From: Clostridia bacterium
GTDB taxonomy: Bacteria > Bacillota > Clostridia > Oscillospirales > Acutalibacteraceae
Length of the DNA stretch: 64,000 nucleotides
NCBI GenBank assembly: GCA_017559305.1
Contig: JAFYSP010000025.1
Span: 1-64,000, forward strand
Reading direction: 5' to 3'
Numbering within the stretch: position 1 is the stretch's first letter; every line of letters starts with the position of its first letter. The notes under the pieces are model-generated. The model had not been told where the DNA came from and made no database searches. It worked only from the letters and a program-made list of their open reading frames with translations. Below are positions 15,803-24,634 of this stretch, piece by piece. The position numbers and the translations under genes are program-made.

Positions 15803-18397
15803 ATGGCTGAATTGTCGCCTATGATGAGGCAGTACCTCGAAATTAAGGAAAAAAATAAGGATTCCATACTTTTCTTCCGTGTGGGAGATTTCTATGAGAT
15901 GTTTTTCGATGATGCCAAATGCGCATCTGAAGAACTTGAAATCGCCCTTACAGGTAAAGACTGCGGACTCGAAAGCAGAGCCCCGATGTGCGGAGTGCCT
16001 TATCATAGTTGTGAAGCGTATATCGGCCGCCTTATTGCAAAGGGATATAAAGTTGCTATCTGTGAGCAGACCGAAGACCCCTCAACTGCAAAGGGCCTTG
16101 TCAAGCGTGACATCGTGAGGGTTATAACCCCCGGTACCGTACTTGAAGACAGTATGCTCGATGAATCCAAAAACAACTATCTTGCCGCTATTTGCGAGAG
16201 GGATGGTGTTTGGGGCGTCGGTTTTGTAGATGCGTCTACGGGAGATATGCGAGTAACCTCCTTCAAGGGTAAAAACGTCATTGACAGCATCTTGGGCGAA
16301 CTCGGCAGATTTTCTCCGAGCGAGATAATTATTCCCGAACTTATTTTGGATGCCGATACAAGAGAAATGATTAAACTTCGCATCGGCTGTTGCTTCACAA
16401 TCCTTACAGATTATGATTTTTCACCCGTTGCCGCTGATGAGCGCATAAGAATTCAATTCGGCGTAAAATCTTCCGACGAGGTGGGACTCGTTCTCGGCAG
16501 CGCTCAGCATTCCTGCGTCGGCGCTATGATAAACTACCTTTGCGACACCCAAAAAACAGGACTTGACCGTATTTCCACCGTGGTAATTTATGAGGATAGC
16601 GAGTATATGCGCCTTGATATGACCGCAATGCGAAATCTGGAACTTTGCGAGTCCTCTCGTTCAAAGGAGAAAAAGGGAACGCTTTTATGGGTGCTTGACA
16701 AAACCCGTACCGCAATGGGTAAGCGCCTTATGAGAAGGTGGCTTGAGCAACCTCTTATGAACCTCTCTGCTATAACAGGCAGACATAACGCCGTTGATGA
16801 ATTGGTCTCGGCAACGGTTATGAGAAGTGAACTCAGAGAGGCAATAACGGGTATTAACGATATCGAGCGCCTTATGACAAGAATAGTCTACGGTACCGCA
16901 TCGGCACGTGACCTTAATAATCTTCGTTTCTCTGCCGAGCGTTTGCCCCTTGTCAAACAACTCTTGTCCTCTGCATCAAGCGGTATGCTTAAAAACTGCT
17001 TTGCAGAACTTGACACTTTAGAAGATTTGTCCGACCTTATCAAAACCGTCATCAAAGAGGAAGCGCCCTTCTCGGTGCGTGAAGGCGGAATGATAAAGGA
17101 GGGCTATAACGAGGAATTGGATATTCTCCGCTCTGATATGACGGGCGGCACGGCAATCATTTCCTCAATAGAAAATGCCGAGCGTGAGCGCACAGGCATT
17201 AAAACACTCAAGGTCCGTTACAATAAGGTTTTCGGATACTACATAGAGGTTACAAACTCATTTTTGGATAAAGTCCCCGAAGACTATATCCGCAAGCAGA
17301 CACTTACGGGTTGTGAAAGATTTATAACCGATGAACTCAAAAACGTTGAAGCGAGAGTTCTTGGCGCAAAAGAGCGCTCGGCACAACTTGAGTTCCAGAT
17401 TTTCGATGACCTTCGCAAATATATAGCGTCAAATCTTTCGAGAATTCAAGCCACGGCAGATGCCGTTGCAACACTCGACGTGCTTTGCTCTTTGTCTGAA
17501 GTCGCAGCGGTTAATAACTACTGTAGACCTAATATGAACGCATCGGGTAAAATTCAGATAACCGCAGGCAGACACCCTGTTGTAGAGATCATTATGAGCA
17601 CACCTTTCGTGCCAAACGATACTTTACTTGATAACGGAGAAAACCGTTGCGCAATAATCACAGGACCTAATATGGCAGGTAAATCCACCTTTATGCGTCA
17701 GGTGGCTCTTATAGTCATTATGGCTCAGATGGGCTCCTTCGTTCCTGCCGAAATGGCGGATTTGTGCATTTGTGATGCGGTGTTTACCCGTGTCGGCGCA
17801 TCAGATGACCTTACCACAGGTCAGTCCACCTTTATGGTAGAAATGAACGAGGTTGCGGGAATTATCAAAAATGCAACCAAAAATTCTCTTATTATCCTCG
17901 ATGAAATCGGCAGAGGCACCTCTACTTATGACGGTATGAGTATTGCCCGTGCCGTTGTGGAATACGTTGCCGACAAGAAAAAACTCGGAGCAAAAACAGT
18001 GTTTGCCACCCACTACCACGAATTAACCTCTTTAGAGGGCATCGTTTCGGGTATTAAAAATTATAATATCGCAGTTCGTAAACGTGGTGATGACATTACC
18101 TTCCTCAGAAGAATTGTCAGAGGCGGCGCCGATGAAAGTTACGGTATCGAGGTTGCAAAATTATCGGGTATTCCCGAAACGGTTATAAACCGAGCAAAAC
18201 AGGTACTTGCTCAACTCGAAAGTGATAAACAGGAAATCGTTATGCAACCAATTGCCGAGCAGACACAATTACCGCTTGAAACGTCGGGCGCACTTGAACT
18301 GCTTAATGAACTGAAAATTATCGACGTAAACACCTTGACACCCGTCGAGGCGCTTACAACACTTTATTCACTTGCCGATAAGGCAAAGAAAATTTAG
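15803..18397 (+). CDS. mutS: DNA mismatch repair protein MutS
   Basis: The 864-residue protein is a normal-length MutS. The N-terminal mismatch-binding domain has F-F-R-V-G-D-F-Y-E-M-F, the Phe-x-Glu mismatch-reading motif. Connector, lever and clamp domains follow. The C-terminal ABC ATPase has Walker A G-P-N-M-A-G-K-S-T, Walker B I-I-L-D-E-I-G-R-G-T-S and the helix-turn-helix end. MutS recognises mismatches and recruits MutL, encoded 18 bases downstream. The SD is GTGAGGA. The 120 bases before it hold no clear terminator or strong promoter. Confidence 0.97.
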   Translation: MAELSPMMRQYLEIKEKNKDSILFFRVGDFYEMFFDDAKCASEELEIALTGKDCGLESRAPMCGVPYHSCEAYIGRLIAKGYKVAICEQTEDPSTAKGLVKRDIVRVITPGTVLEDSMLDESKNNYLAAICERDGVWGVGFVDASTGDMRVTSFKGKNVIDSILGELGRFSPSEIIIPELILDADTREMIKLRIGCCFTILTDYDFSPVAADERIRIQFGVKSSDEVGLVLGSAQHSCVGAMINYLCDTQKTGLDRISTVVIYEDSEYMRLDMTAMRNLELCESSRSKEKKGTLLWVLDKTRTAMGKRLMRRWLEQPLMNLSAITGRHNAVDELVSATVMRSELREAITGINDIERLMTRIVYGTASARDLNNLRFSAERLPLVKQLLSSASSGMLKNCFAELDTLEDLSDLIKTVIKEEAPFSVREGGMIKEGYNEELDILRSDMTGGTAIISSIENAERERTGIKTLKVRYNKVFGYYIEVTNSFLDKVPEDYIRKQTLTGCERFITDELKNVEARVLGAKERSAQLEFQIFDDLRKYIASNLSRIQATADAVATLDVLCSLSEVAAVNNYCRPNMNASGKIQITAGRHPVVEIIMSTPFVPNDTLLDNGENRCAIITGPNMAGKSTFMRQVALIVIMAQMGSFVPAEMADLCICDAVFTRVGASDDLTTGQSTFMVEMNEVAGIIKNATKNSLIILDEIGRGTSTYDGMSIARAVVEYVADKKKLGAKTVFATHYHELTSLEGIVSGIKNYNIAVRKRGDDITFLRRIVRGGADESYGIEVAKLSGIPETVINRAKQVLAQLESDKQEIVMQPIAEQTQLPLETSGALELLNELKIIDVNTLTPVEALTTLYSLADKAKKI

Positions 18398-18415
18398 CGA
18401 AAGGATGGCGCCGAT

Positions 18416-20344
18416 ATGGCAAAAATCAACCTTCTGCCCAAAAGCGTTGCAGAACTTATAGCCGCAGGTGAGGTAGTAGAAAGACCTTCGTCTGTTATAA
18501 AAGAACTTTGCGAAAACTCAATAGATGCCGGCGCCGATAAAATAACCGTTGAGATTAAAAACGGCGGCGTAACCTTTATGCGAATTACAGATAACGGTTG
18601 CGGAATGTTCCCTGAGGACGTTCCCACCGCCTTCTTGCGCCACGCCACAAGTAAAATCTCAACAAGCACCGATTTGGACAGCATCGCAACCCTCGGTTTC
18701 CGTGGAGAAGCACTTGCGGCTGTGTCTTCGGTTGCAAGAATTGAACTTCTCACAAAACCCCGTGAACTCGATATGGGTACCCGCTACGTTATAGAGGGTG
18801 GGGAAGAACTTTTCTATGAAGAAGCAGGTTGTGCAGACGGAACTGTTATTACGGTTTGCGATTTGTTCTTTAATACACCTGCAAGAATGAAATTCCTTAA
18901 AAAAGACGTAACTGAGGGTAACTCGGTTGCCGCAGTTATGGATAGAATTGCATTGTCGCACCCCGAAGTAGCGGTCAAGTTTATCCGTGACGGTAAAACT
19001 GTTATGACCACCCCCGGAAACGGCAATCTCAAAGATACAGTCTATGCAGTTTGCGGCAGAGAATTTGCAAACGATATGATGGACCTTTCGGGAGAACTTA
19101 ACGGAATTAGGGTTTCGGGTATGGTTTGTAAACCGGTTGCTTGTAAACCTACAAGAAACGGACAGTACACCTTCTTGAACGGAAGATTTGTCCGCTCAGG
19201 CACAGTTGCCGCCGCACTCGAACAGGCGTATAAGGGCTCTGCAATGGTGGGTAAATACCCAAGCGCAGTAATCTTCCTTGAAGTGCCCTTCGGCGCAGTT
19301 GACGTCAACGTTCATCCCGCAAAAACAGAGGTAAGATTTTCTGATGAAAAGCGCATTTTCGAGGCGGTTTACCATTCTGCCGTAAATGCTATTTCTCACC
19401 GTGACGAAAGACCGAGTATGTCTTTTGCACCCAAAAAACCGAATAATGCATTTGTCAATATGACTGCCGAGCAGTATAAGCAGACCGCTTTGCCGACAGA
19501 GACAAAATCGGTAAAACCTACCTATCAGCCAAAACCTGATAATCTTTTGGTCGCATCGGGCGTAAACTTCAAGGCGGCTGAGCCGAAACGTACAGTGCCC
19601 GTCGATGAAGAAAGTTTGATAAAACCCGTCGCACAAAAACCGACACCTCAACCTGTTCAGAATTCAAAACCTGAAGCGGTATCCACACCAAAGGTGTCTC
19701 AAACTGTAAAACAAGAAATCAAAACGCCCATCCAAGAAAAACCCCTTGTTTCTCAAGAGGTCGCACCTGCCGAGTTGACCCCCGAAATAAAGTTTATCGG
19801 CGAGGTCTTCAAAACCTATATTTTAGCCGAGTTGGATGGTGACCTCTATTTTATAGATAAACACGCCGCTCATGAGCGAATTCTTTATGAAGAACTTAAA
19901 AAGAAGGCAAAACCTGAAACACAAGTGTTGCTTGTGCCTGAAAACGTAGTTCTTTCAAAAGAAGATTACGATATCGTCGTGTCTTCCGAAAAAGAGTTGA
20001 GTGAGGTTGGTTTCGAAATTGAAGACTTCGGCAACGGCACGGTACTTGTAAGAGCAATCCCATCAGTCCTTGTCGGAGAAAATATCTCCTCTGTTATAAG
20101 CGAGGTTGCTCAAAGTCTTCATACAAAAGGCAAACCCGACGCTTATAAACTTGATGACGTATATCATAGAATTGCTTGTCGTGCCGCAGTAAAAGCGGGT
20201 AACAGCACAACCTCTCTTGAGGCAAAAGCACTTGCTGAAAGGGTGCTCTCCAATAAGGATATTATGTACTGCCCCCATGGAAGACCGGTTGCCGTCAAGA
20301 TGAGCAAAAGAGAAATTGAAAAACAATTTGGAAGGATACAGTAA
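18416..20344 (+). CDS. mutL: DNA mismatch repair protein MutL (endonuclease type)
   Basis: The 642-residue protein has the GHL ATPase N-terminus (I-A-A-G-E-V-V-E-R-P, D-N-G-C-G-M, G-F-R-G-E-A-L). A Pro/Lys-rich linker (about residues 345-455) and the C-terminal dimerisation domain follow. The latter carries the nicking motif D-x-H-A-x-x-E-x-x-x-x-E (D-K-H-A-A-H-E-R-I-L-Y-E), plus A-C-R and C-P-H-G-R-P that complete the metal site. It is therefore the endonuclease type found in bacteria without MutH. It lies between mutS and miaA, with miaA starting immediately after its stop codon. Confidence 0.97.
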   Translation: MAKINLLPKSVAELIAAGEVVERPSSVIKELCENSIDAGADKITVEIKNGGVTFMRITDNGCGMFPEDVPTAFLRHATSKISTSTDLDSIATLGFRGEALAAVSSVARIELLTKPRELDMGTRYVIEGGEELFYEEAGCADGTVITVCDLFFNTPARMKFLKKDVTEGNSVAAVMDRIALSHPEVAVKFIRDGKTVMTTPGNGNLKDTVYAVCGREFANDMMDLSGELNGIRVSGMVCKPVACKPTRNGQYTFLNGRFVRSGTVAAALEQAYKGSAMVGKYPSAVIFLEVPFGAVDVNVHPAKTEVRFSDEKRIFEAVYHSAVNAISHRDERPSMSFAPKKPNNAFVNMTAEQYKQTALPTETKSVKPTYQPKPDNLLVASGVNFKAAEPKRTVPVDEESLIKPVAQKPTPQPVQNSKPEAVSTPKVSQTVKQEIKTPIQEKPLVSQEVAPAELTPEIKFIGEVFKTYILAELDGDLYFIDKHAAHERILYEELKKKAKPETQVLLVPENVVLSKEDYDIVVSSEKELSEVGFEIEDFGNGTVLVRAIPSVLVGENISSVISEVAQSLHTKGKPDAYKLDDVYHRIACRAAVKAGNSTTSLEAKALAERVLSNKDIMYCPHGRPVAVKMSKREIEKQFGRIQ

Positions 20345-20345
20345 T

Positions 20346-21278
20346 ATGTCACTTCCCGATAATATACCGATAGTTGCGGTCGTAGGGCCTACCGCATCGG
20401 GAAAAACCGCACTTGCCATAGAAATCGCAAAGCGTTTCGACGGTGAGATAATAGGTGCTGACTCGATGCAGATTTATAAAAATATGAGCATTGCATCAGC
20501 AGCGCCTACAGCCGAGGAAAAAGGGGATATACCCCACCACCTTTTCGAGTTTTTAGATACTTGTGAAAAGTTTTCGGTTGCCGAGTACGTGGCACTCGCC
20601 ACAAAAAAGGTTGCCGAGGTGACAGCGCGTGGAAAACTACCTGTACTCGTCGGAGGCACGGGACTTTATGTGGATTCTTTTTTGGAAAACTTAAAGTTCA
20701 GCGCCGAAGAAAACACCGATGAAGTAAGAGAAAAACTTGAAAAAGAAGCGGCAGAACTCGGCACGGCGGCTTTGCTTGAAAGATTAAAAGAAATTGACCC
20801 CGAAGCCGCATCAAAACTGCACGAAAACGATAAAAAAAGAATCATAAGGGCTTTGGAAGTTTATGAGATACACGGAGTAACGCCTACCGAGATGAATCTC
20901 CGCTCGAAATCCGAGCCATCGCCATATAAAAGCATTTATATCGGCACAAACTATAAAGACCGTGAAACTTTATATAAACGAATCAAAAAAAGGGTTTATA
21001 TGATGCTGGAGCAAGGACTTTTGCAAGAGGCGGAAAAATCATATAAAACTTTGGGCTCCACCGCCGTTCAGGCGATAGGACATAAAGAGTTTTATCCCTA
21101 TTTTGACGGCGAAATCTCAAAAGATGAGGCAATAGAATCCCTCATTCGTTCAACGAGAAGATATGCCAAAAGGCAACTCACCTGGTTCAGAAGAAATGAA
21201 AATATCAATTGGATTTATATGGACGAGTGTGACAATCCAATCGAAAAAGCAGCAAATATAGTTAAAGAAAATTTGTAG
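20346..21278 (+). CDS. miaA: tRNA dimethylallyltransferase MiaA
   Basis: The 310-residue protein transfers a dimethylallyl group to A37 of tRNAs, the first step before MiaB. It has the P-loop G-P-T-A-S-G-K-T, D-S-M-Q-I-Y-K near residue 40, G-G-T-G-L-Y near residue 105, and the C-terminal R-R-Y-A-K-R-Q-L-T-W-F signature. The start at 20346 has its SD (GGAAGGAT) inside the end of mutL, so translation is coupled; an in-frame ATG 30 bases upstream lies within mutL and before this SD. Length is standard. Confidence 0.96.
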   Translation: MSLPDNIPIVAVVGPTASGKTALAIEIAKRFDGEIIGADSMQIYKNMSIASAAPTAEEKGDIPHHLFEFLDTCEKFSVAEYVALATKKVAEVTARGKLPVLVGGTGLYVDSFLENLKFSAEENTDEVREKLEKEAAELGTAALLERLKEIDPEAASKLHENDKKRIIRALEVYEIHGVTPTEMNLRSKSEPSPYKSIYIGTNYKDRETLYKRIKKRVYMMLEQGLLQEAEKSYKTLGSTAVQAIGHKEFYPYFDGEISKDEAIESLIRSTRRYAKRQLTWFRRNENINWIYMDECDNPIEKAANIVKENL

Positions 21279-21294
21279 TAAAGGAGTGAAAGGG

Positions 21295-22506
21295 TTGGAA
21301 CAAAAACTATTAAAGATATTAAAACTTGTCGGTATCGGCTTTGTTGTGTTGGTACTGTTGCACCAAGGATATAAGGCGGTTTATAACCCTTTCACAACAC
21401 AAACTGTAACTCACGTCAATTACTATGACGGAATTGACGTCGTCGGTATGGTTATCCGTGATGAAAACGTGATAACCGCCGAGTATGACGGTGTCTTGAG
21501 TTACACCTTGAATGAAGGGTCGAGAGTTGCCAAAAACGGAGTAATAGCAAATATTTATAAGAACGTCGAGGCTGCAAACGCTCACCTTGAGATAAAGAAA
21601 ATCGAGAGTGAAATCAAAAACCTTGAGGATATTCAGACTTATAACGATTTGTATGCGGCAGACGTTGCGCTTATTGATTCAAAGATTTTTTCTTCTCTCG
21701 TATCTTTGACGACCGATAGACAAAACGGCAAAAAGGTCATCGACTCAACGGCGGCAAGCGAACTTTGTAACTACCTCAACCGAAAACAAATTGTAAAAGG
21801 TACAGCCACCTCTTTCGATACCCTCATATCTTCACTCACAACAAGAAAAGCGGGTTTTGAAGCGGCATACAGTGAAGCAACAGGCAGTATCACTACAGAC
21901 CGCGCCGGATATTTCATCTCGGTCGTAGACGGATACGAGCAGGTGCTGTCACCCGATGAACTTCAAGACCTTACTCCCGAAAAATTCAATTCATTGAAAC
22001 CGATGTCGGCTGAGCTGAATGCCGTCGGTAAGGTGGTATCTGATTACAGATGGTATATCGCAGTAAAAGTTCCGTTTGATTATTCTTTGACCTTGTCGGT
22101 AGGGCAGAAAATGACGCTTAAAACGGCTGTAAGCGGATATACCGATTTGCCCGTGAATATCGAGTGCATAAACCGTAGCAATGCGGCAAACGAGGCGGTA
22201 GTGGTATTCGTTTGCAAGACGGTCAGTGAAGAACTTGCAGGACTTCGCACCATTCCCGTCACAATAGTCAGAGAAAGTTATGAAGGACTCAAGGTTGATA
22301 ACCAAGCCGTGCGTGTCAATAAAGAAGGCGTCACAGGTGTTTATATCTATAGAAATAACCAACTCAAATTCGTCGAGGTGAATCTGCTTTATACAGGTAA
22401 ATATTCCATTGTAGAACAGGTTTTGGGAAAACAAGGAGTATTAAGACTGTATGATGAAATTATCGTGAAGGGAAGGGATTTGTATGATGGAAAAATCGTT
22501 GAGTGA
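21295..22506 (+). CDS. HlyD-like membrane-anchored adaptor of the division cluster
   Basis: The 403-residue protein has one N-terminal membrane segment (L-V-G-I-G-F-V-V-L-V-L-L) and a long extracytoplasmic part. That part contains a split biotinyl-lipoyl-like beta domain (G-V-L-S-Y-T-L-N-E-G-S-R-V-A-K-N-G-V-I-A-N-I, then helices), as in HlyD/membrane-fusion proteins. No ABC or RND transporter gene is adjacent. Similar proteins sit next to yggS and sepF in many Clostridia, so a role at the division site or envelope is plausible, though unproven. The start is TTG at 21295, 8 bases after AAGGAG; the GTG at 21286 overlaps that SD. The end overlaps yggS by 23 bases. Confidence 0.7.
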   Translation: MEQKLLKILKLVGIGFVVLVLLHQGYKAVYNPFTTQTVTHVNYYDGIDVVGMVIRDENVITAEYDGVLSYTLNEGSRVAKNGVIANIYKNVEAANAHLEIKKIESEIKNLEDIQTYNDLYAADVALIDSKIFSSLVSLTTDRQNGKKVIDSTAASELCNYLNRKQIVKGTATSFDTLISSLTTRKAGFEAAYSEATGSITTDRAGYFISVVDGYEQVLSPDELQDLTPEKFNSLKPMSAELNAVGKVVSDYRWYIAVKVPFDYSLTLSVGQKMTLKTAVSGYTDLPVNIECINRSNAANEAVVVFVCKTVSEELAGLRTIPVTIVRESYEGLKVDNQAVRVNKEGVTGVYIYRNNQLKFVEVNLLYTGKYSIVEQVLGKQGVLRLYDEIIVKGRDLYDGKIVE

Positions 22507-23200
22507 TACCCTTTTCGATAAGGCGTACCCCGAAATACTTGAAAATATCAAATCGGCAGAAAACAGTTCGCCATACGGTAATAAAGCCCGTCTTTTAGCG
22601 GCCACCAAAACGGTGCCCGTCACGGTTATAAACGAGGCGATAGCAAAAGGACTTGACCTTATCGGCGAAAATAAAGTTCAGGAACTCAAAGAAAAATTCC
22701 CACACCTCGATAAAAGAGCCGAAATTCATTTCATAGGCAACCTTCAGACCAATAAGGTCAAGGAGGTGGTGCCGATGGTTAGTATGATACATTCCGTGTC
22801 AAGTGAAAAATTGGCTTTGGAAATTTCAAAACAATGTCAAAAACTTGATAAAGATATGGATATTCTCTTGCAGATAAATATCGGAAACGAGGATTCAAAA
22901 TCAGGCTTCGATGCCGAAGAAATTTTCACAGTATGTGAAAAAATTTCCAAATTACCCCGTCTTTTTGTGAAAGGACTTATGGCAATACCCCCTATTTGTG
23001 AAAATGAGGCCGAAAATTCAAAATATTTTTGCAAAATGAGGCAACTGTTTATTGACATTGAGGCCAAAAAAATGGATAATGTAAATATGGTATATCTCTC
23101 GATGGGAATGTCGGGGGATTACATGGAAGCCGTAAGGTGCGGAGCCAATATAGTAAGAATCGGTTCATCACTTTTCGGAGCAAGAAATTACAGTAAATGA
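22484..23200 (+). CDS. yggS: YggS/YlmE family PLP-binding protein
   Basis: The 238-residue protein has the alanine-racemase-like TIM-barrel fold that binds pyridoxal phosphate. The PLP Lys is in L-L-A-A-T-K-T; I-G-E-N-K-V-Q-E, H-F-I-G-N-L-Q-T-N-K and the C-terminal M-G-M-S-G-D-Y-x-x-A family motif are present. YggS proteins maintain PLP and amino-acid homeostasis without known catalysis. Two adjacent ATGs follow GAAGGGA. It overlaps the HlyD-like gene, so expression is coupled. Placement before sepF is standard in Gram-positives. Confidence 0.93.
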   Translation: MMEKSLSDTLFDKAYPEILENIKSAENSSPYGNKARLLAATKTVPVTVINEAIAKGLDLIGENKVQELKEKFPHLDKRAEIHFIGNLQTNKVKEVVPMVSMIHSVSSEKLALEISKQCQKLDKDMDILLQINIGNEDSKSGFDAEEIFTVCEKISKLPRLFVKGLMAIPPICENEAENSKYFCKMRQLFIDIEAKKMDNVNMVYLSMGMSGDYMEAVRCGANIVRIGSSLFGARNYSK

Positions 23201-23228
23201 TTTAACTTAAAATAAAGGAGAAATAAAA

Positions 23229-23672
23229 ATGGGATTGTTTGAAAAAATCAAAAACATGGTTACCGAGGAAAGCGACGAGTATTATGATGATGAAGAAATG
23301 ACCTTTGACGACGGTTTTGAAGATGATGGTTATTTCGCAAAGAAAACAGCAAAAGCAGAAGCACCTGAAAGAAAAACCGCAACAGGACTCGGTGGCGGAA
23401 TTCAGGTTGTTATTGTAAAACCTGAAAGATATGAAGATGCTCCTTCTATCGGCGAGCATATCTGTGCTAAAAAGACGGTTGTCTTAAACCTTGAATCTGC
23501 ATCAAAAGAAACTTCAAAGCGCCTTATGGACTTCATAAGCGGTGTTGCATTTGCAAATAAAGGACTTATTAAAAGAGTAGCAAATTCAACCTTTATTATC
23601 ACTCCCAGTAACGTAGACGTATCGGGAGATCTCGTTCTTGAAGAACTTGAGAGCGGTACACTTTATCTTTAA
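23229..23672 (+). CDS. sepF: Cell division protein SepF
   Basis: The 147-residue protein begins with an amphipathic membrane-binding helix (M-G-L-F-E-K-I-K-N-M). An acidic linker and the SepF core follow (V-V-I-V-K-P-E-R-Y-E-D-A, V-V-L-N-L-E, R-L-M-D-F-I-S-G-V-A-F-A-N-K-G). SepF polymers bundle FtsZ and tether it to the membrane. SD AAAGGAG is 8 bases from the ATG. Its neighbours yggS and divIVA support the assignment. The usual yggT and ylmH genes are absent here. Confidence 0.95.
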   Translation: MGLFEKIKNMVTEESDEYYDDEEMTFDDGFEDDGYFAKKTAKAEAPERKTATGLGGGIQVVIVKPERYEDAPSIGEHICAKKTVVLNLESASKETSKRLMDFISGVAFANKGLIKRVANSTFIITPSNVDVSGDLVLEELESGTLYL

Positions 23673-23794
23673 TATCATCGCAGACAACGGTCACCAAATT
23701 TTCGGTGAGCGTTTGTTTGCTGTTTAGCAGTATTTAATTTTGTAATAAATCAGCCGAAATCAAGCGGCAATATAAGAAAGGATTGGGCGAAATT

Positions 23795-24619
23795 ATGCGT
23801 ACTCCCGATGAAATAAGAAGCATTCAGTTTACCAAAAACACAATGGGCGGATACAAGCAGAGTGAGGTCGATAACTTTATTGATGAGATTGCTATGCAAA
23901 TCGAAACCATGGCTCTCAAAATGAAGGATCTTGATATGCGTAACCGTGAACTTGAAAATAAAGCAAGTCAAGGAGATACTCAAGGCACCAGCATTCAGAA
24001 TATTCTTATTGCCGCACAAAAGGTTGCTGACGAGGTTGAAAGACAGGCAAAAGAAAATGCCGAAAAAATCGTAGGCGAAGCAACTCAGAAAGCAGCTGAA
24101 ATTGATGCAAAGTGTGAGCAGGCACTCATCGCAACTCACGAAAAGATTGAAAACGACAGACAAGAAGCAGAAAGACAGACAACTGCTCTCATTACCGAAA
24201 CCGCCAAGAAGGTTGATGCAATGACAAGAGCGGCAAAGGATAGCGTTGAGCGTGAGCAACTTCTCTTTGATAAACTTAAAGTAGAGATGGTTGCTTTCCG
24301 CAAAACCCTAACAGCACAGTTCTTGGAGCAGGCAGAAATGATCAAAAAACTTCCCGATTCTGTTCCTTTTGACCCTGAACGTGCGGCAAAGGCAGTTGGC
24401 TTCCAGTTCGATAAGGAACCTGATTTCGATTCCTTTACAAAAACCGAAGAAACCCCTGCTGAAACAGACGAAACAAACGAAGCAGAAGAGACCTCTGCTT
24501 CAGAAGACGTACTTAAGACATACACTGTGAATTACGACGAAGATGAAACCGACGAGGTAGTCTTTGATGACGAGGACGACGGAGAATCACAGCTTACATT
24601 TGACCAAGATAACGACTAA
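23795..24619 (+). CDS. divIVA: DivIVA-domain protein
   Basis: The 274-residue protein opens with the DivIVA signature M-R-T-P-D-E-I-R-S-I-Q-F and G-G-Y-K-Q-S-E-V-D-N-F-I-D. A long Ala/Glu/Lys coiled coil (about residues 25-165) and a strongly acidic tail follow. DivIVA proteins bind curved membrane at the septum and poles and recruit other factors. The start at 23795 gives the canonical N-terminus; a TTG 12 bases earlier abuts AAAGGAT too closely. A gap of 122 bases after sepF holds only a weak hairpin. ileS begins 15 bases downstream. Confidence 0.92.
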   Translation: MRTPDEIRSIQFTKNTMGGYKQSEVDNFIDEIAMQIETMALKMKDLDMRNRELENKASQGDTQGTSIQNILIAAQKVADEVERQAKENAEKIVGEATQKAAEIDAKCEQALIATHEKIENDRQEAERQTTALITETAKKVDAMTRAAKDSVEREQLLFDKLKVEMVAFRKTLTAQFLEQAEMIKKLPDSVPFDPERAAKAVGFQFDKEPDFDSFTKTEETPAETDETNEAEETSASEDVLKTYTVNYDEDETDEVVFDDEDDGESQLTFDQDND

Positions 24620-24634
24620 GGAGCATTTATACTA

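Noticed and set aside
23690..23720. Terminator after sepF
   Set aside because: Stem of about five pairs with a broken T run; too weak to call.
24620..24634. T-box leader for ileS
   Set aside because: Only 15 bases separate divIVA and ileS, and no T-box sequence is present.
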